From Desulfobacterales bacterium HSG17 (GTDB lineage Bacteria; Desulfobacterota; Desulfobacteria; Desulfobacterales; Desulfococcaceae), in the NCBI GenBank assembly GCA_030377945.1, contig JAUCGD010000016.1, positions 1 to 35,157 on the forward strand: DNA of 35,157 nt, given 5' to 3'. The notes beneath the pieces are model-generated. The model saw only the letters and a list, made by a program, of their open reading frames with translations, made no database searches and was not told where the DNA came from. This document shows, one piece after another, positions 23,595-31,867 of the stretch (position 1 is its first letter; each line of letters begins with the position of its first letter). The translations under genes and the position numbers were made by a program.

Positions 23595-24185
23595 CTACTC
23601 AATCCCGACCACATGGCGCCATTGAACCATAACCGTTGATTTGGAATTCCAGTTGCCTTGATGCTCGGAAAAGACATCATAAATAAGAGAAGTTCCCCCG
23701 CCGGCAATAGATTTTCCCTTACCCGCATAACCGGATGCCATCTGAATAGCGCTGCCCTGGGAAATCTCCGCGTCACCGCCGATCGAAAAGTTTGTATAGG
23801 GTTTGGTTAAAGATCCGGTAAGGGGACAATTTGCCGCCGGTATACAAAAATCCCAATTATCTTCAGATGGGACCGATGAGACTTCTTCCGTCCAGAAGTT
23901 CGTATCCATGATACTGATGTATCCCCCCTCACCATATGAAGTGCTTGTAAAACCGGTTCCGGTTGCAATGTTCTGTTCCAAAAGTTCCGTTGCCATTTCA
24001 GTGGAACCGTCGGCAGAATAGAAAGCCACTTTTTCCGAGCGGTCATTACGTGAAATCATGATATCAAGATTACTGGTGTTGACAGCGGCAAAGCCGATGA
24101 TTGTGAGTGCCACCAATATGAAAAGGGCGACTACAATGGCGGAACCGTTCTCATTTGTAAGGGATCTATTATCGTCTTTATTCAT
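23595..24185 (-). CDS. pilX: PilX-like minor pilin assembly protein
   Basis: This 196-residue protein matches the PilX N-terminal family. It has a short basic leader, then ENGSAIVVALFILVALTIIGFAAVNTS as the membrane helix, followed by the E-x-x-x-A-F-Y-x-A-D/E-x-G pattern (KVAFYSADGSTEMA). PilX-type proteins prime type IV pilus assembly together with PilV, PilW and PilY1. The G-S-A region stands in place of the usual G-F-T-L-I-E prepilin cleavage site, as is common for PilX. The ATG at 24185 has AAAGGA at a good distance and is preferred to a GTG at 24215 that overlaps pilV. Two Cys in the C-terminal domain (DFCIPAANCPL) could form a disulfide. Confidence 0.82.
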   Translation of the reverse strand: MNKDDNRSLTNENGSAIVVALFILVALTIIGFAAVNTSNLDIMISRNDRSEKVAFYSADGSTEMATELLEQNIATGTGFTSTSYGEGGYISIMDTNFWTEEVSSVPSEDNWDFCIPAANCPLTGSLTKPYTNFSIGGDAEISQGSAIQMASGYAGKGKSIAGGGTSLIYDVFSEHQGNWNSKSTVMVQWRHVVGIE

Positions 24186-24214
24186 TTTATTTGATCCTTT
24201 TAGAATTGTTTTCA

Positions 24215-24670
24215 CTAAGTGATTCCCCTGATATAATCCAGGGATAGATCAGTATCTACACCGCGATTATTCCATATAACGATAATCCTGAGGGTCTTGG
24301 TGTTTTCAATCGGATAATCATTGGCAACGTTATAATACAATTCATAGGGATTGTCGGAGGTGGCCGCTTGAAACTGATCAGCAGTGCCGCTGGTGGCGTC
24401 ATCAAGGCCGCCAACGCCGTCATTATCTGAATCATCAAGAAGGGCATTATCATAATCAATGCTGATAATGGTTTCGATCTGATCCTGCAGGGACGTAACC
24501 GATTCCGTAACAACTCTTCCGGTGCCGTTTCCCTGAATGGCAGATACCTGCATGGAAATAACTGCCAAAATTCCGATGGAAAAAATCGCCAGGGCGATCA
24601 TGATTTCCATGAGCGAAAAACCGTCCGGGTTGTTAATTTTTTTTCCTAAAAGTGCGTGTATTGTATTCAT
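24215..24670 (-). CDS. pilV: PilV-like minor pilin
   Basis: This 151-residue product carries a type IV prepilin leader ending in G before FSLMEIMIALAIFSIGILAV, with Glu at mature position 5. That is the signature of a pseudopilin or minor pilin cut and methylated by PilD. The I-G-I-L-A-V-x-x-x-Q pattern is typical of PilV. The start at ATG 24670 is favoured by GGGGAG 8 bases upstream. A longer frame from 24712 overlaps pilW and lacks that support. It sits between pilW and pilX in the minor-pilin operon. Confidence 0.82.
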   Translation of the reverse strand: MNTIHALLGKKINNPDGFSLMEIMIALAIFSIGILAVISMQVSAIQGNGTGRVVTESVTSLQDQIETIISIDYDNALLDDSDNDGVGGLDDATSGTADQFQAATSDNPYELYYNVANDYPIENTKTLRIIVIWNNRGVDTDLSLDYIRGIT

Positions 24671-24708
24671 ACATGGATCTCCCCGCCAGATGATAAACTT
24701 AAAAGTAA

Positions 24709-25422
24709 TCATGTTGATTCTAGCCCCATATTTCTTAATCTGATAGTGGTTCGTACAAGCCTTCGTCGATAGTTCAGCGGTTTATCATCAGCTGGTAGAT
24801 TAGAAGGATTTAAAATTGTTGTCCCCTGAAGGTTTTTATATGTTTTATTATCAGATATATTACGGTCAAATGCCCGGGCAATAATTGCGATTTGAATGGA
24901 TCGCATATCGGCGGTAGTTGCGGTGGGGTCGCCGTTTCCATCAAGGTAGACAAAGTTGAGGACTTCAATGTCTTCTGCGATCACGGCCCCATTACGGGTC
25001 AAGTCTCCACCAGATAAGACATACGTGACGGTTTCATCAAAATTAGCGGTATTGGCAATCGTACCATCAGAATAATTGGATTCATCGGCCTCGTCGGGAT
25101 TATCCGGGTCATCGTTGTCGTTATCAACACCGTCTGTTTCTCCCCCGGTGATATCCATGGTGAAGGTGATGGTGTCGGCATCTGCCGTAGTAATACCGGC
25201 TTCTGCATTTCCAGTGGGGTCGCAACCCGCGAGCCGGAGTTCACCCAGCATTCGTAAAGTGCTGACCCGGATATTACTCTGTGCCGTTGCCACCCGCTCC
25301 TGACTGGTGTGATACTCGGCATTATCAATGTAGACCTTGAAAATGGCGGTGGAAAAGATACCGAAAATAGCCATTGAGATCATCAATTCGATTAAGGTAA
25401 AACCTTTTGGTTTAATGGGCAT
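24709..25422 (-). CDS. pilW: PilW-like minor pilin
   Basis: This 237-residue protein begins MPIKPKGFTLIELMISMAIFGIF, a short leader with the PilD cleavage site after Gly and Glu at position 5. Its length and the following AEYHTSQERVATAQSN-x-R region fit PilW, a minor pilin that works with PilX and PilV to start pilus assembly. It has an acidic, Asp/Asn-rich middle (about residues 90-115) that may be a surface loop or a calcium-binding site. AAGGAAA precedes the ATG. It ends 32 bases upstream of the pilV start codon on the same strand. Confidence 0.82.
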   Translation of the reverse strand: MPIKPKGFTLIELMISMAIFGIFSTAIFKVYIDNAEYHTSQERVATAQSNIRVSTLRMLGELRLAGCDPTGNAEAGITTADADTITFTMDITGGETDGVDNDNDDPDNPDEADESNYSDGTIANTANFDETVTYVLSGGDLTRNGAVIAEDIEVLNFVYLDGNGDPTATTADMRSIQIAIIARAFDRNISDNKTYKNLQGTTILNPSNLPADDKPLNYRRRLVRTTIRLRNMGLEST

Positions 25423-25454
25423 GATATTTTCCTTACAGTTTTGTGCGGTCGATC

Positions 25455-26048
25455 TTATAGTTTGGTTGAACTGACATTTCCAGCAGGTGAAAGTGTAATT
25501 TTGTAGGTGCGATAACTGTTTTTAATGATGACATCTCCCGCTCGGTCATCAGCCGGCAGGGCGATATTGTTAAAACCGGCTTCCGTATACTTTGAAGCAC
25601 CCTTTTCAAACTCAACTGACTCAATGGTGACACCGGCCGGCATACTGATGGTACCGAGACTCGGTTCATCATTATGCTTGGTAAAATCTTCTGCCGTCCC
25701 ACCGCCGTTACCATTGTCCACAAAGATTTGATATGTATGTGTATTTTTATCGAATGTGAGCACGATATTTTCCTTGCGCTTGACTGCTTCCATTTTTGCA
25801 TATTGAAAATTTGAGACCAGATCGTTTACACCTGCCTTCAATCGGTAGTTGGCCATGGCCGGAATCAATGTGGGTACGGTAACCGCCGATACGATAGCGA
25901 TTATGGCAATGCCGATCATCAATTCCATCAGGGTGAATCCCTTTGAATGGAATCGGGTTTTTGGGGAAAGGACCGGATTTTGTCTCTGGGTAATATGGTG
26001 TGTCGTATTTTTGAGTGATTTGGTGGGTAAAATAAAAAGAGTATCCAT
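25455..26048 (-). CDS. fimT: FimT/GspH-like minor pilin
   Basis: This 197-residue product is a GspH/FimT family pseudopilin. After a long leader of about 36 residues comes GFTLMELMIGIAIIAIVSAVTVP, then the family hallmark N-x-L-V-x-x-x-x-x-A-R/K-x-E-A-V-K-R (NDLVSNFQYAKMEAVKRKE). FimT-type minor pilins take part in pilus assembly and in some species bind DNA during uptake. The leader is longer than usual, but AGGGAG stands at a proper distance before the ATG at 26048. It is the first gene of the operon leading to pilY1. Confidence 0.83.
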   Translation of the reverse strand: MDTLFILPTKSLKNTTHHITQRQNPVLSPKTRFHSKGFTLMELMIGIAIIAIVSAVTVPTLIPAMANYRLKAGVNDLVSNFQYAKMEAVKRKENIVLTFDKNTHTYQIFVDNGNGGGTAEDFTKHNDEPSLGTISMPAGVTIESVEFEKGASKYTEAGFNNIALPADDRAGDVIIKNSYRTYKITLSPAGNVSSTKL

Positions 26049-26416
26049 TCGTAACTCCCTGTTATTTTTGTGGTGCTTTCAGTATTAATTGCAGAAAATA
26101 TGCCGAATCAATTTTTTTAATGATAAAATATTGATTTTATGCTAAAATTTATATGTTTTGCAGGGGGTGATTTGAAAATAAAAATAGATAAAGGTATAAA
26201 AAAAAATTACATATAATTATTATTTTAATAATAAAATTAATATGTTATGTTATTATTATAAACCTCATCTATAAAGTATACGTTTTATGTGTGGATTTGG
26301 TCACACTTTTTACGGAAGTAAAGATCTTGATTGAAACATCAAAAATAGGCCATCGTTTCAGAATTTATGAGTAGCATCTAAATTCATATCTATCTGGAGG
26401 AAAAGAAAGGCATCAA
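26049..26416. other. AT-rich divergent intergenic region
   Basis: This 368-base region separates the minor-pilin operon from the plus-strand solute-binding protein, so it must carry promoters for both. It is extremely AT-rich at 26140-26280, with runs such as ATTATTTTAATAATAA that form weak hairpins. I found no convincing sigma70 or sigma54 box pair and no small gene. GGAGG at about 26396-26400 and AAAGG near 26406 lie ahead of the solute-binding protein gene. Confidence 0.5.
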
Positions 26417-27172
26417 ATGCATCGTTTAATTGGAATTTTTTTATTTCTGGGTTGTTTGTTTTTCAGTCCGATCAATACTTTTGCTGAGCAACCGGTTGTT
26501 TTGCATGTGGGGAACTGGAGCCCTTATATTGATCCCACTCTTAAAGGGGGGGGGCTTTTATCTGAAATTGTCAGTGCCGCGTTTGCAAGTATTGGGAGGA
26601 ATATTCAGCTGGAATATTTCCCCTGGAAGCGAGTAGAGGCCCAGATAGATAACCATAATGGTATTTCTTTTGGGTACATCAAAAATGAAGAACGCAAATT
26701 GAAATGGCTGTATTCAGATGAAATCACAAAAGGCGGATCTGTGTTTGCCGCTCGCAAAGATGCCGGTATTTCATGGAAAGCATTGAATGATGTCAAACCT
26801 TATCGGATTGGTATCACTCATGGATACAGCTATGGCGATGAATTTGATCGTTATAAACCAGAGCTTAAAGTGCAGATAGCTTATACTGATGAAGAAAATT
26901 TTGAAAAATTATTGGAACGGAAAATCGAACTGTTTTGTATTGATTACACGGTTGGTGCCATGCTTTTGCGCAAACGCTTTTCACCGGAAGTGAGGGCTGA
27001 AATTGAGTTGATAATGGAACCACCCATTGTAAATTATAGCATGTTTATGGTCTGCGCCAAATCCTCTCCGGTTTGTAAAGAAATAGTTGTGGAATTTAAT
27101 CAAGGCTTGCAAATCATATACGATAATGGCCAAAAGGAGGCGATTATTAAAAGATATATGGTATTTGATTAG
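26417..27172 (+). CDS. Periplasmic solute-binding protein, family 3-like
   Basis: This 251-residue protein has a signal peptide (cleavage near TFA-EQP) and the fold pattern of the SBP_bac_3 family. It shows an early W-S-P-Y segment, LLSEIVSAAFASIGRNIQLEYFPW, and a middle hinge (YRIGITHGYSYGDEF), ending in a helix before a short tail. Members bind amino acids or similar small ligands, either for ABC uptake or as sensing proteins. No permease or ATPase gene lies next to it, so it may be an orphan with a sensory or accessory role. The ligand cannot be predicted. Confidence 0.78.
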   Translation: MHRLIGIFLFLGCLFFSPINTFAEQPVVLHVGNWSPYIDPTLKGGGLLSEIVSAAFASIGRNIQLEYFPWKRVEAQIDNHNGISFGYIKNEERKLKWLYSDEITKGGSVFAARKDAGISWKALNDVKPYRIGITHGYSYGDEFDRYKPELKVQIAYTDEENFEKLLERKIELFCIDYTVGAMLLRKRFSPEVRAEIELIMEPPIVNYSMFMVCAKSSPVCKEIVVEFNQGLQIIYDNGQKEAIIKRYMVFD

Positions 27173-27245
27173 GGGTTTTGTCAAAAAACGCAACCGTCAA
27201 TTATAGCAGCAAAAATGTGTTCTTCTTGAGTGGTAATGTAATAAA

Positions 27246-28547
27246 TTGAACCCAAAAATTGAAACTATACCAACTCCGAGTCAAACCGATAAAAAACTGG
27301 CGGAAAACCCACCGGTCATCGCCTGCCATGAATGCGATCTTTTATCTGTGTACCGACCTATTATCGGCGGGGGGCGGGCAAATTGTCCGCGTTGTGGGGC
27401 GCTGCTATATCATTCCGTACCGAATAGCGCCGGGAAGATTCTGGCGTTAAATTTAGCGGCTCTGATGATTTTTATCATGGCCAATGCCTTTCCATTTATT
27501 TCCCTTGAAATGAGCGGGCGGACAGAGGAAAGTGTTTTAATTTCCGGTGCCCTGGCGCTTGCCCGTTCAGGGATGCCCCAACTCGGTATTCTAGTATTCT
27601 TGACAAGCTTTTTGTTCCCTTTGGCAGTCATCGTCGGTCATTTATATGTCTTCGGGTTTTATCACTTATTTGGGGTCCAGGCCCCTCAAAGGGCCATTGT
27701 TTATCGTATGGTCAAGATGATTTCACCCTGGAGTATGACGGCCATTTTTTTACTGGGGGTGTTGGTTGCCATCGTCAAACTCCTGGACCTTGCGACCGTA
27801 ATTCCCGGAATATCTTTTGCTTTTTTTGTGTTGTTGATGCTGGTGATGGCCGAATCCCACGCAAGCCTGGACCCGTTGATTATTTGGCCCCCGATGCCGG
27901 TGCCGGATTTTAAAAAAATGAGCGGGAAAACAGCTAAATCCAATAATTTATTGCATTGCCACACTTGTGGTTTACTAGTGCCCCTTAAACAAGTGGCACA
28001 AACCGCAGAATTGATTTGTCCTAGGTGCGGCAGTGGTTTGCATATGCGCAAAAAGGACAGTTTGTCCAGAACCTGGTCTTTGGTGGCGGCTGCCCTGATT
28101 TTAATTTTGCCGGCCAATATATACCCGGTCATGACAGTGATTTATTTCGGCCAAGGAGAGCCGGATACGATATTATCCGGGATTATCCATTTGATCCATA
28201 GTGGAATGTGGCCTCTTGCCATGATTATTTTCATTGCCAGTATCGTCATCCCCATCGCTAAACTGATCATGCTGATTTTTTTGTCGATTTCCGTTCAGCG
28301 AAAATCACAATGGCGACCTAAAGATCGAACTTTGATGTATCGGATTACAGAGAGCATCGGCGCCTGGTCCATGGTGGATGTTTTTTTGCTGGCTGTCTTG
28401 GCCGCCCTGGTGCGTCTGGATGCCATTGCCACGGTAGAGCCCGGAATGGGAGCGGTTTTTTTTGGTTCGGTAGTCGTCATCACCATGCTGGCGGCCCAAT
28501 GTTTTGATCCCCGCAACATATGGGATAATTTGAGGGATAGGAGCTAA
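27246..28547 (+). CDS. pqiA: PqiA-like integral membrane protein with two zinc-ribbon motifs
   Basis: This 433-residue protein is a full-length PqiA. It has two tandem modules, each with a zinc-ribbon-like Cys quartet (C27, C30, C47, C50 and C238, C241, C258, C261) followed by about four membrane spans. In E. coli, PqiA is the inner-membrane partner of the MCE protein PqiB, and the Pqi system moves lipids between the membranes. No ATG fits. The frame opens with TTG at 27246, which must be near the true start because the first Cys motif lies soon after. No strong ribosome site is visible. The stop codon is directly followed by the pqiB ATG. Confidence 0.88.
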   Translation: MNPKIETIPTPSQTDKKLAENPPVIACHECDLLSVYRPIIGGGRANCPRCGALLYHSVPNSAGKILALNLAALMIFIMANAFPFISLEMSGRTEESVLISGALALARSGMPQLGILVFLTSFLFPLAVIVGHLYVFGFYHLFGVQAPQRAIVYRMVKMISPWSMTAIFLLGVLVAIVKLLDLATVIPGISFAFFVLLMLVMAESHASLDPLIIWPPMPVPDFKKMSGKTAKSNNLLHCHTCGLLVPLKQVAQTAELICPRCGSGLHMRKKDSLSRTWSLVAAALILILPANIYPVMTVIYFGQGEPDTILSGIIHLIHSGMWPLAMIIFIASIVIPIAKLIMLIFLSISVQRKSQWRPKDRTLMYRITESIGAWSMVDVFLLAVLAALVRLDAIATVEPGMGAVFFGSVVVITMLAAQCFDPRNIWDNLRDRS

Positions 28548-30272
28548 ATGGATTCACAACCAATGGAAAACAAAGGCATGGATACGATTTCTGAACCTCT
28601 GATTCGTAAGAAACGGAAAATTTCTTTGGTTTGGATTATTCCCATTATTACGCTGATCGTCGGTGGATGGTTGATTTATAAAACTATTTCGGAAAAAGGA
28701 CCGATCATCACCATCACTTTTAAAACTGCAGAGGGGATTGAGGCCGGGAAAACCAAAATTAAATATAAGGATATCGAAATCGGCATCGTAAAGTCGGTTT
28801 ATTTCAATAAGGATTTTTCCACGGTAATTTTAGAAGCGGAAATCGCTAAAAAAGCAGAACCTTTTTTAAAACGGGATACTAAATTTTGGGTTGTTAAGCC
28901 AAAACTCAGTATGCGGGAGGTTTCCAACCTGTCAACCCTGGTATCCGGGGTCCATATCGAGATTGAACCCGGTCCGGGAGCATCTCAATACCGTTTCATC
29001 GGTCTTGAAATTCCACCAGCGGTAAAGGCGGATGAAGCCGGTGTGGAAGTGACACTTTTGACGGAAGAACTGGGTTCCGTGGATGTGGGGTCACCCATTT
29101 ACTACCGAGGGATTTTAGCCGGTGAAATTTTAGGATGGGAGTTGGGCAATGATAAAAAAAGTATTTTTATTCGGAGCTTCATCAAGGCACCCTACGATAG
29201 ACTGATCAAGACGAATACTCGCTTCTGGAATGTCAGCGGGATCGATGTCTCCATGGGGGCGGATGGTATTCGCTTACGCACAGCCTCGGTTGAATCCCTC
29301 ATATATGGCGGGGTTGCCTTTGAAACCCCGTTGTCCATTGAAGAAAACGGTCAAGATGTGAACGGGGTCATATTCACACTGTATAGCGATTATGACAGCA
29401 TTCAGGAACAATCCTATACTAAAAAAGTAACTTTTATACTTTTTTTCACAGGGTCCGTAAGAGGGCTTACCATAGACGCCCCTGTGGAATTTAAGGGGAT
29501 TAAAATCGGTTCCGTAAGGGATATTCGACTTCACTATGATGAAAAGGATCTTACTTTTCGCATACCGGTTTTGATTGAGATTGAACCGGAGCGAATCATC
29601 AGCCAGGGCGGAGAAGATAAAATTACTTCACCTTTGAGAACGTTACAGCGATTGGTGGAGCAAGGGTTACGGGCAAGGCTCCAAACAGGAAATTTATTGA
29701 CCGGGCAATTGTATGTGGAACTGGATATGCATCCGGATACGGAATCCATACTGGTTGCCGCGAAAGATATTCCATACCCGGAGCTTCCCACGATTCCCGC
29801 CAGCTTTGAGCAAATAACTACGTCGGTGAAAGAGATCCTGACGAAACTGGAACAAATTAACATAGATGGGATCGGCAATGAGCTGCATCAAACACTTCAA
29901 AATGTCAATTCATTGGCCAGAGGTGCCACTGAATTGATTGAAGGGCCTAACGTGACCTCAACCCTGGATGATCTCAAGGACAGCATGTTGCGCTTTAGAA
30001 ATATAATCGCAAAACTTGAAGCGCGTATCGATCCATTGTCCGATAATCTGGAAAAAACCCTTGGCGAGGGCTATGCAACTCTGGCCGAGGCCCGTGAAAC
30101 ATTGGACCTGATGAACCAGATGTTGGTCCCGGAATCTCCGTTCCAGTATGAAGTGATTGAATTGGCGGATGAACTGGCGGAAACCGCTCGGTCCATACGT
30201 ATTTTGGTGGACCTTTTGGAACGAAGACCCAATGCGTTAATCTTTGGAAAACAGCCCGGGGGAGAACAATGA
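28548..30272 (+). CDS. pqiB: PqiB-like MCE-domain lipid transport protein
   Basis: The 574-residue protein has one N-terminal membrane span (about residues 26-45) and three consecutive MCE/MlaD domains: about 48-140, with the motif GIEAGKTKIKYKDIEIG; about 165-230, VDVGSPIYYRGILAGEI; and about 285-395, APVEFKGIKIGSV. A helical C-terminal stretch follows. In E. coli, PqiB hexamers stack into a needle that spans the periplasm and carries lipids. The length is close to the family's usual size. AGGAG stands before the ATG. It follows pqiA with no gap and overlaps pqiC by 4 bases (ATGA). Confidence 0.92.
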   Translation: MDSQPMENKGMDTISEPLIRKKRKISLVWIIPIITLIVGGWLIYKTISEKGPIITITFKTAEGIEAGKTKIKYKDIEIGIVKSVYFNKDFSTVILEAEIAKKAEPFLKRDTKFWVVKPKLSMREVSNLSTLVSGVHIEIEPGPGASQYRFIGLEIPPAVKADEAGVEVTLLTEELGSVDVGSPIYYRGILAGEILGWELGNDKKSIFIRSFIKAPYDRLIKTNTRFWNVSGIDVSMGADGIRLRTASVESLIYGGVAFETPLSIEENGQDVNGVIFTLYSDYDSIQEQSYTKKVTFILFFTGSVRGLTIDAPVEFKGIKIGSVRDIRLHYDEKDLTFRIPVLIEIEPERIISQGGEDKITSPLRTLQRLVEQGLRARLQTGNLLTGQLYVELDMHPDTESILVAAKDIPYPELPTIPASFEQITTSVKEILTKLEQINIDGIGNELHQTLQNVNSLARGATELIEGPNVTSTLDDLKDSMLRFRNIIAKLEARIDPLSDNLEKTLGEGYATLAEARETLDLMNQMLVPESPFQYEVIELADELAETARSIRILVDLLERRPNALIFGKQPGGEQ

Positions 30273-30895
30273 AAAAAAAATTTTTGAAACACATTTTGCC
30301 GGGAGTGTTATTCATTACATTGCTTTTTGTACTTTCGGGATGCATGTCAGGCGCTAGTGTAAAGACACGGTATTATGTGTTGAATCCCGTAGCACCGGAA
30401 TCAGGTGAGGCGATACCGAAAAACAGCACCGATAACATCTCCCTTGAAATCATCTCCCTGCGCTTACCGCAATACTTAGAGCGACCTCAGATTGTTACCC
30501 GCAGCCACCAAAATCAGCTGCAATTGTCAGAGTACCACCAATGGGCCGGGAATTTGCGTAAAAACGTGACCATTGTATTGGCACGCAATTTAAGTCGGTT
30601 TTTGAAGACACCCAATGTGATCGTGCCACCTCAATCCACCAGAATTCAGCCTGATTTTAGGGTGCAATTGGAAATTATGCAGTTTGAAATGGATGCGGAG
30701 GGCACGGTTCAATTTAGCGGGCAGTGGCGGTTGTGGTCCCGGGATCAGAAAACAGCACCGGTAACCCAAATAGTAGAACTGGCGCGGGCCATAGAATTAA
30801 AGGGAGGTGATTATGCCGGAATCGTTCAAGCCATGGAAGAGGTTTTGGGGGAAGTCAGTCTTTTAATTGCAGACGTCATCGCGACGCAAAATTAA
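30269..30895 (+). CDS. pqiC: PqiC-like outer-membrane lipoprotein
   Basis: This 208-residue protein has a lipoprotein signal with lipobox LSGC (Cys near residue 25). It carries the ABC-type transport auxiliary (DUF330/PqiC) pattern: RYYVLNPV near the start, LRLPQYLERPQIVTR and EYHQWAGNLRKNV in the middle. PqiC anchors the PqiB needle at the outer membrane in E. coli. GGGGGAG precedes the ATG, which overlaps the pqiB stop. The next gene starts 14 bases downstream. Confidence 0.85.
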   Translation: MKKKFLKHILPGVLFITLLFVLSGCMSGASVKTRYYVLNPVAPESGEAIPKNSTDNISLEIISLRLPQYLERPQIVTRSHQNQLQLSEYHQWAGNLRKNVTIVLARNLSRFLKTPNVIVPPQSTRIQPDFRVQLEIMQFEMDAEGTVQFSGQWRLWSRDQKTAPVTQIVELARAIELKGGDYAGIVQAMEEVLGEVSLLIADVIATQN

Positions 30896-30909
30896 AACAA
30901 TTTTTAATT

Positions 30910-31818
30910 ATGGCAAAACTGAGTAGTAAACTCTGGATTTACAGTTTAATTATATATTTGTGGATTTGTGCTGTCGTTTTCGCGGCAGATACGGATGGGA
31001 AATTATCCGGTCGCGATATCATGACAACCGCTACCAAACGACATATTTCATACCCGTACGTGTTTGAAGAACAAGCGGTCATCATGACCGATTGCGATCA
31101 GAACCGCTATGTCCGCCGGATGCGCCGTTTCTCAAGGATTGAAGCCAATGGTTCGGCCAAGGCCTTATTAATGGTCACAGACCCGCCTGAAGTAAGGGGT
31201 GTAGCCTTTTTATTGCACTTAAAACCGGATCAACCCCTGGGTGCAGGGATCTATTTGCCTGCATATGGAGATGAGTTTAAACAAAATAATCCCGAATCCG
31301 GGTCCGGCCGGGTATTGGGGACTGATTTTACAGCACCGGATTTTTTACCCACTGATTTGGCGCAATATTGGTTTGAGCGCAATGACGATATCCGAATTGG
31401 TAAAATCTGGCATTTTGTAGTAGATGCCATACCCAAAAGTATAAAGCATTCCGGGAAAAATCCTGAGGTGCGGCAGCGCCACTATATTCGCCGAGATATT
31501 TTTTTTATTGTTCAGACAACCTATTTTAATCAAGTAAAGCGAATGACGCGCCGGAGAACCAACCTTGCTTTAAAGCCGGTAGATCAGAAAATGTGGGTGG
31601 CGGACATGGTCTTGATGGAGGATATTGCCGGTTGCCATCAAACCCTGATCAAGGTCACAAATCGAATTTTTTCAGCAGACTATGTGCCACCAGGTATCTT
31701 TGAACCGGAATTTGTCATTCGAAATCGGCGTATTTTACTGGAAGGGGAAAGACTATCCCGATTCAGTTGGCTGAATAGTCGGGGGACTGAAACACCGATT
31801 GATTCAGTATTGCCTTAA
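30910..31818 (+). CDS. LolA-like outer-membrane lipoprotein-sorting family protein
   Basis: This 302-residue protein has an N-terminal signal (cleavage near VFA-ADT) and the sequence style of the LolA-like PF17131 family. The opening is GRDIMTTATKRH, then an RRFSRIEANGSAKALLMVTDPPEVRGVAFL region with DFTAPDF-like strand turns. It ends with RIFSADYVPPGIFEPEFVI. Members of this family are commonly encoded next to RND/MMPL exporters and are thought to accept a lipidic cargo in the periplasm, as LolA does. Here it lies between pqiC and an RND transporter, which fits that idea. It may be the periplasmic shuttle of that transporter. Confidence 0.78.
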   Translation: MAKLSSKLWIYSLIIYLWICAVVFAADTDGKLSGRDIMTTATKRHISYPYVFEEQAVIMTDCDQNRYVRRMRRFSRIEANGSAKALLMVTDPPEVRGVAFLLHLKPDQPLGAGIYLPAYGDEFKQNNPESGSGRVLGTDFTAPDFLPTDLAQYWFERNDDIRIGKIWHFVVDAIPKSIKHSGKNPEVRQRHYIRRDIFFIVQTTYFNQVKRMTRRRTNLALKPVDQKMWVADMVLMEDIAGCHQTLIKVTNRIFSADYVPPGIFEPEFVIRNRRILLEGERLSRFSWLNSRGTETPIDSVLP

Positions 31819-31867
31819 AGGTAAGGGTGCCGCCGATGCCGTTCAACCATGCTAATGAAAGCTGCCC

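Noticed and set aside
26049..26130. Sigma54 promoter for the minor-pilin operon
   Set aside because: A TGG and a TTGC are present, but their spacing and strand do not match the GG-N10-GC rule.
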